Under the pieces are notes generated by a model, which made no database searches, was not told where the DNA came from, and saw only the letters and a list, made by a program, of their open reading frames with translations. The position numbers were made by a program, and so were the translations under genes. 41,152 nucleotides of DNA from Rubripirellula obstinata (GTDB lineage: Bacteria > Planctomycetota > Planctomycetia > Pirellulales > Pirellulaceae): assembly GCF_001642955.1 (NCBI RefSeq), contig NZ_LWSK01000049.1, forward strand, positions 1 to 41,152, read 5' to 3'. Position 1 is the stretch's first letter, and each line of letters begins with the position of its first letter. Shown piece after piece: positions 41,014-41,152 of this stretch.

Positions 41014-41152
41014 ATTTGAGCCCCTGCCTGGGCTGCGCAACTGGGATCTGATGGGGCTTTTGTTATTTAGGCCGGATCGCTTCCTATCGAACGTGGCAGG
41101 ACTTGGCGGCGGAAAGCGGTCAGGGTCGTTCCAAGTTGCTTGTCGACCCAAG

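Noticed and set aside
40834-41151. Minus-strand frame of 105 residues at the right edge
   Set aside because: It overlaps the end of the methylase gene and a hairpin repeat, and has no motif or ribosome binding site.

Overview
The window looks like chromosomal DNA from a planctomycete, most likely a Pirellulaceae (Rhodopirellula-like) bacterium. The reasons are a secreted trypsin-like protease with a C-terminal SHD1-like domain, a serine-recombinase cassette with DUF2924, proteins built of 'homing endonuclease associated' repeats, and two families of short palindromic repeats. One repeat family reads as YKPEAQASE / SLACASGLY and the other as GFQPV..DRQDAHPT; I recall both from planctomycete genomes. 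No database search was possible, so the taxonomy is inference.

Layout. (1) 100-3701, minus strand: a McrBC-type restriction pair. McrC stops before the expected nuclease motifs. (2) 3885-23684, plus strand: a complete class 1 DISARM defence locus. It has a small HTH regulator, drmD (SNF2 helicase), drmMI (adenine-type methylase), drmA (helicase), drmB (DUF1998) and drmC (phospholipase D fold). About 5.5 kb of extra genes sits between drmMI and drmA: a TcmP / three-Cys (DUF5131) pair, a gene fragment, and a tight DUF262 - DUF3696 ATPase - unknown protein trio. The trio is the best candidate here for an undescribed defence module. Palindromic repeats lie at several DISARM gene junctions and also inside the reading frames of drmD and drmMI. 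(3) 23947-29604: a decayed mobile region with recombinase fragments, a truncated ParB-like gene, a protease gene wedged in on the opposite strand, and two repeat-protein genes. The first repeat-protein gene has an in-frame stop near its 5' end. (4) 29770-32434: a small unknown gene, a GDIHG-type phosphoesterase and an Old Yellow Enzyme reductase. (5) 32617-35671: an intact recombinase cassette of four translationally coupled genes, preceded by a weak ORF. (6) 35681-37371: an ISKra4-like insertion sequence with perfect 21-bp inverted ends and a transposase split at a run of seven T. (7) 37507-40897: core-type genes, namely rpsR, a hotdog thioesterase, a gamma-glutamylcyclotransferase-like gene, a secreted cyclophilin-like protein and an RsmD-like methylase.

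Together, regions 1-2 form a defence island. The methylase would mark self DNA, the DISARM helicases, DrmB and DrmC would act on incoming DNA, and McrBC would cut modified DNA if McrC were intact. The inserted modules may add further layers. The recombinase and IS segments to the right separate the island from the housekeeping genes and suggest how the accessory DNA arrived. No tRNA, rRNA or CRISPR array was seen.
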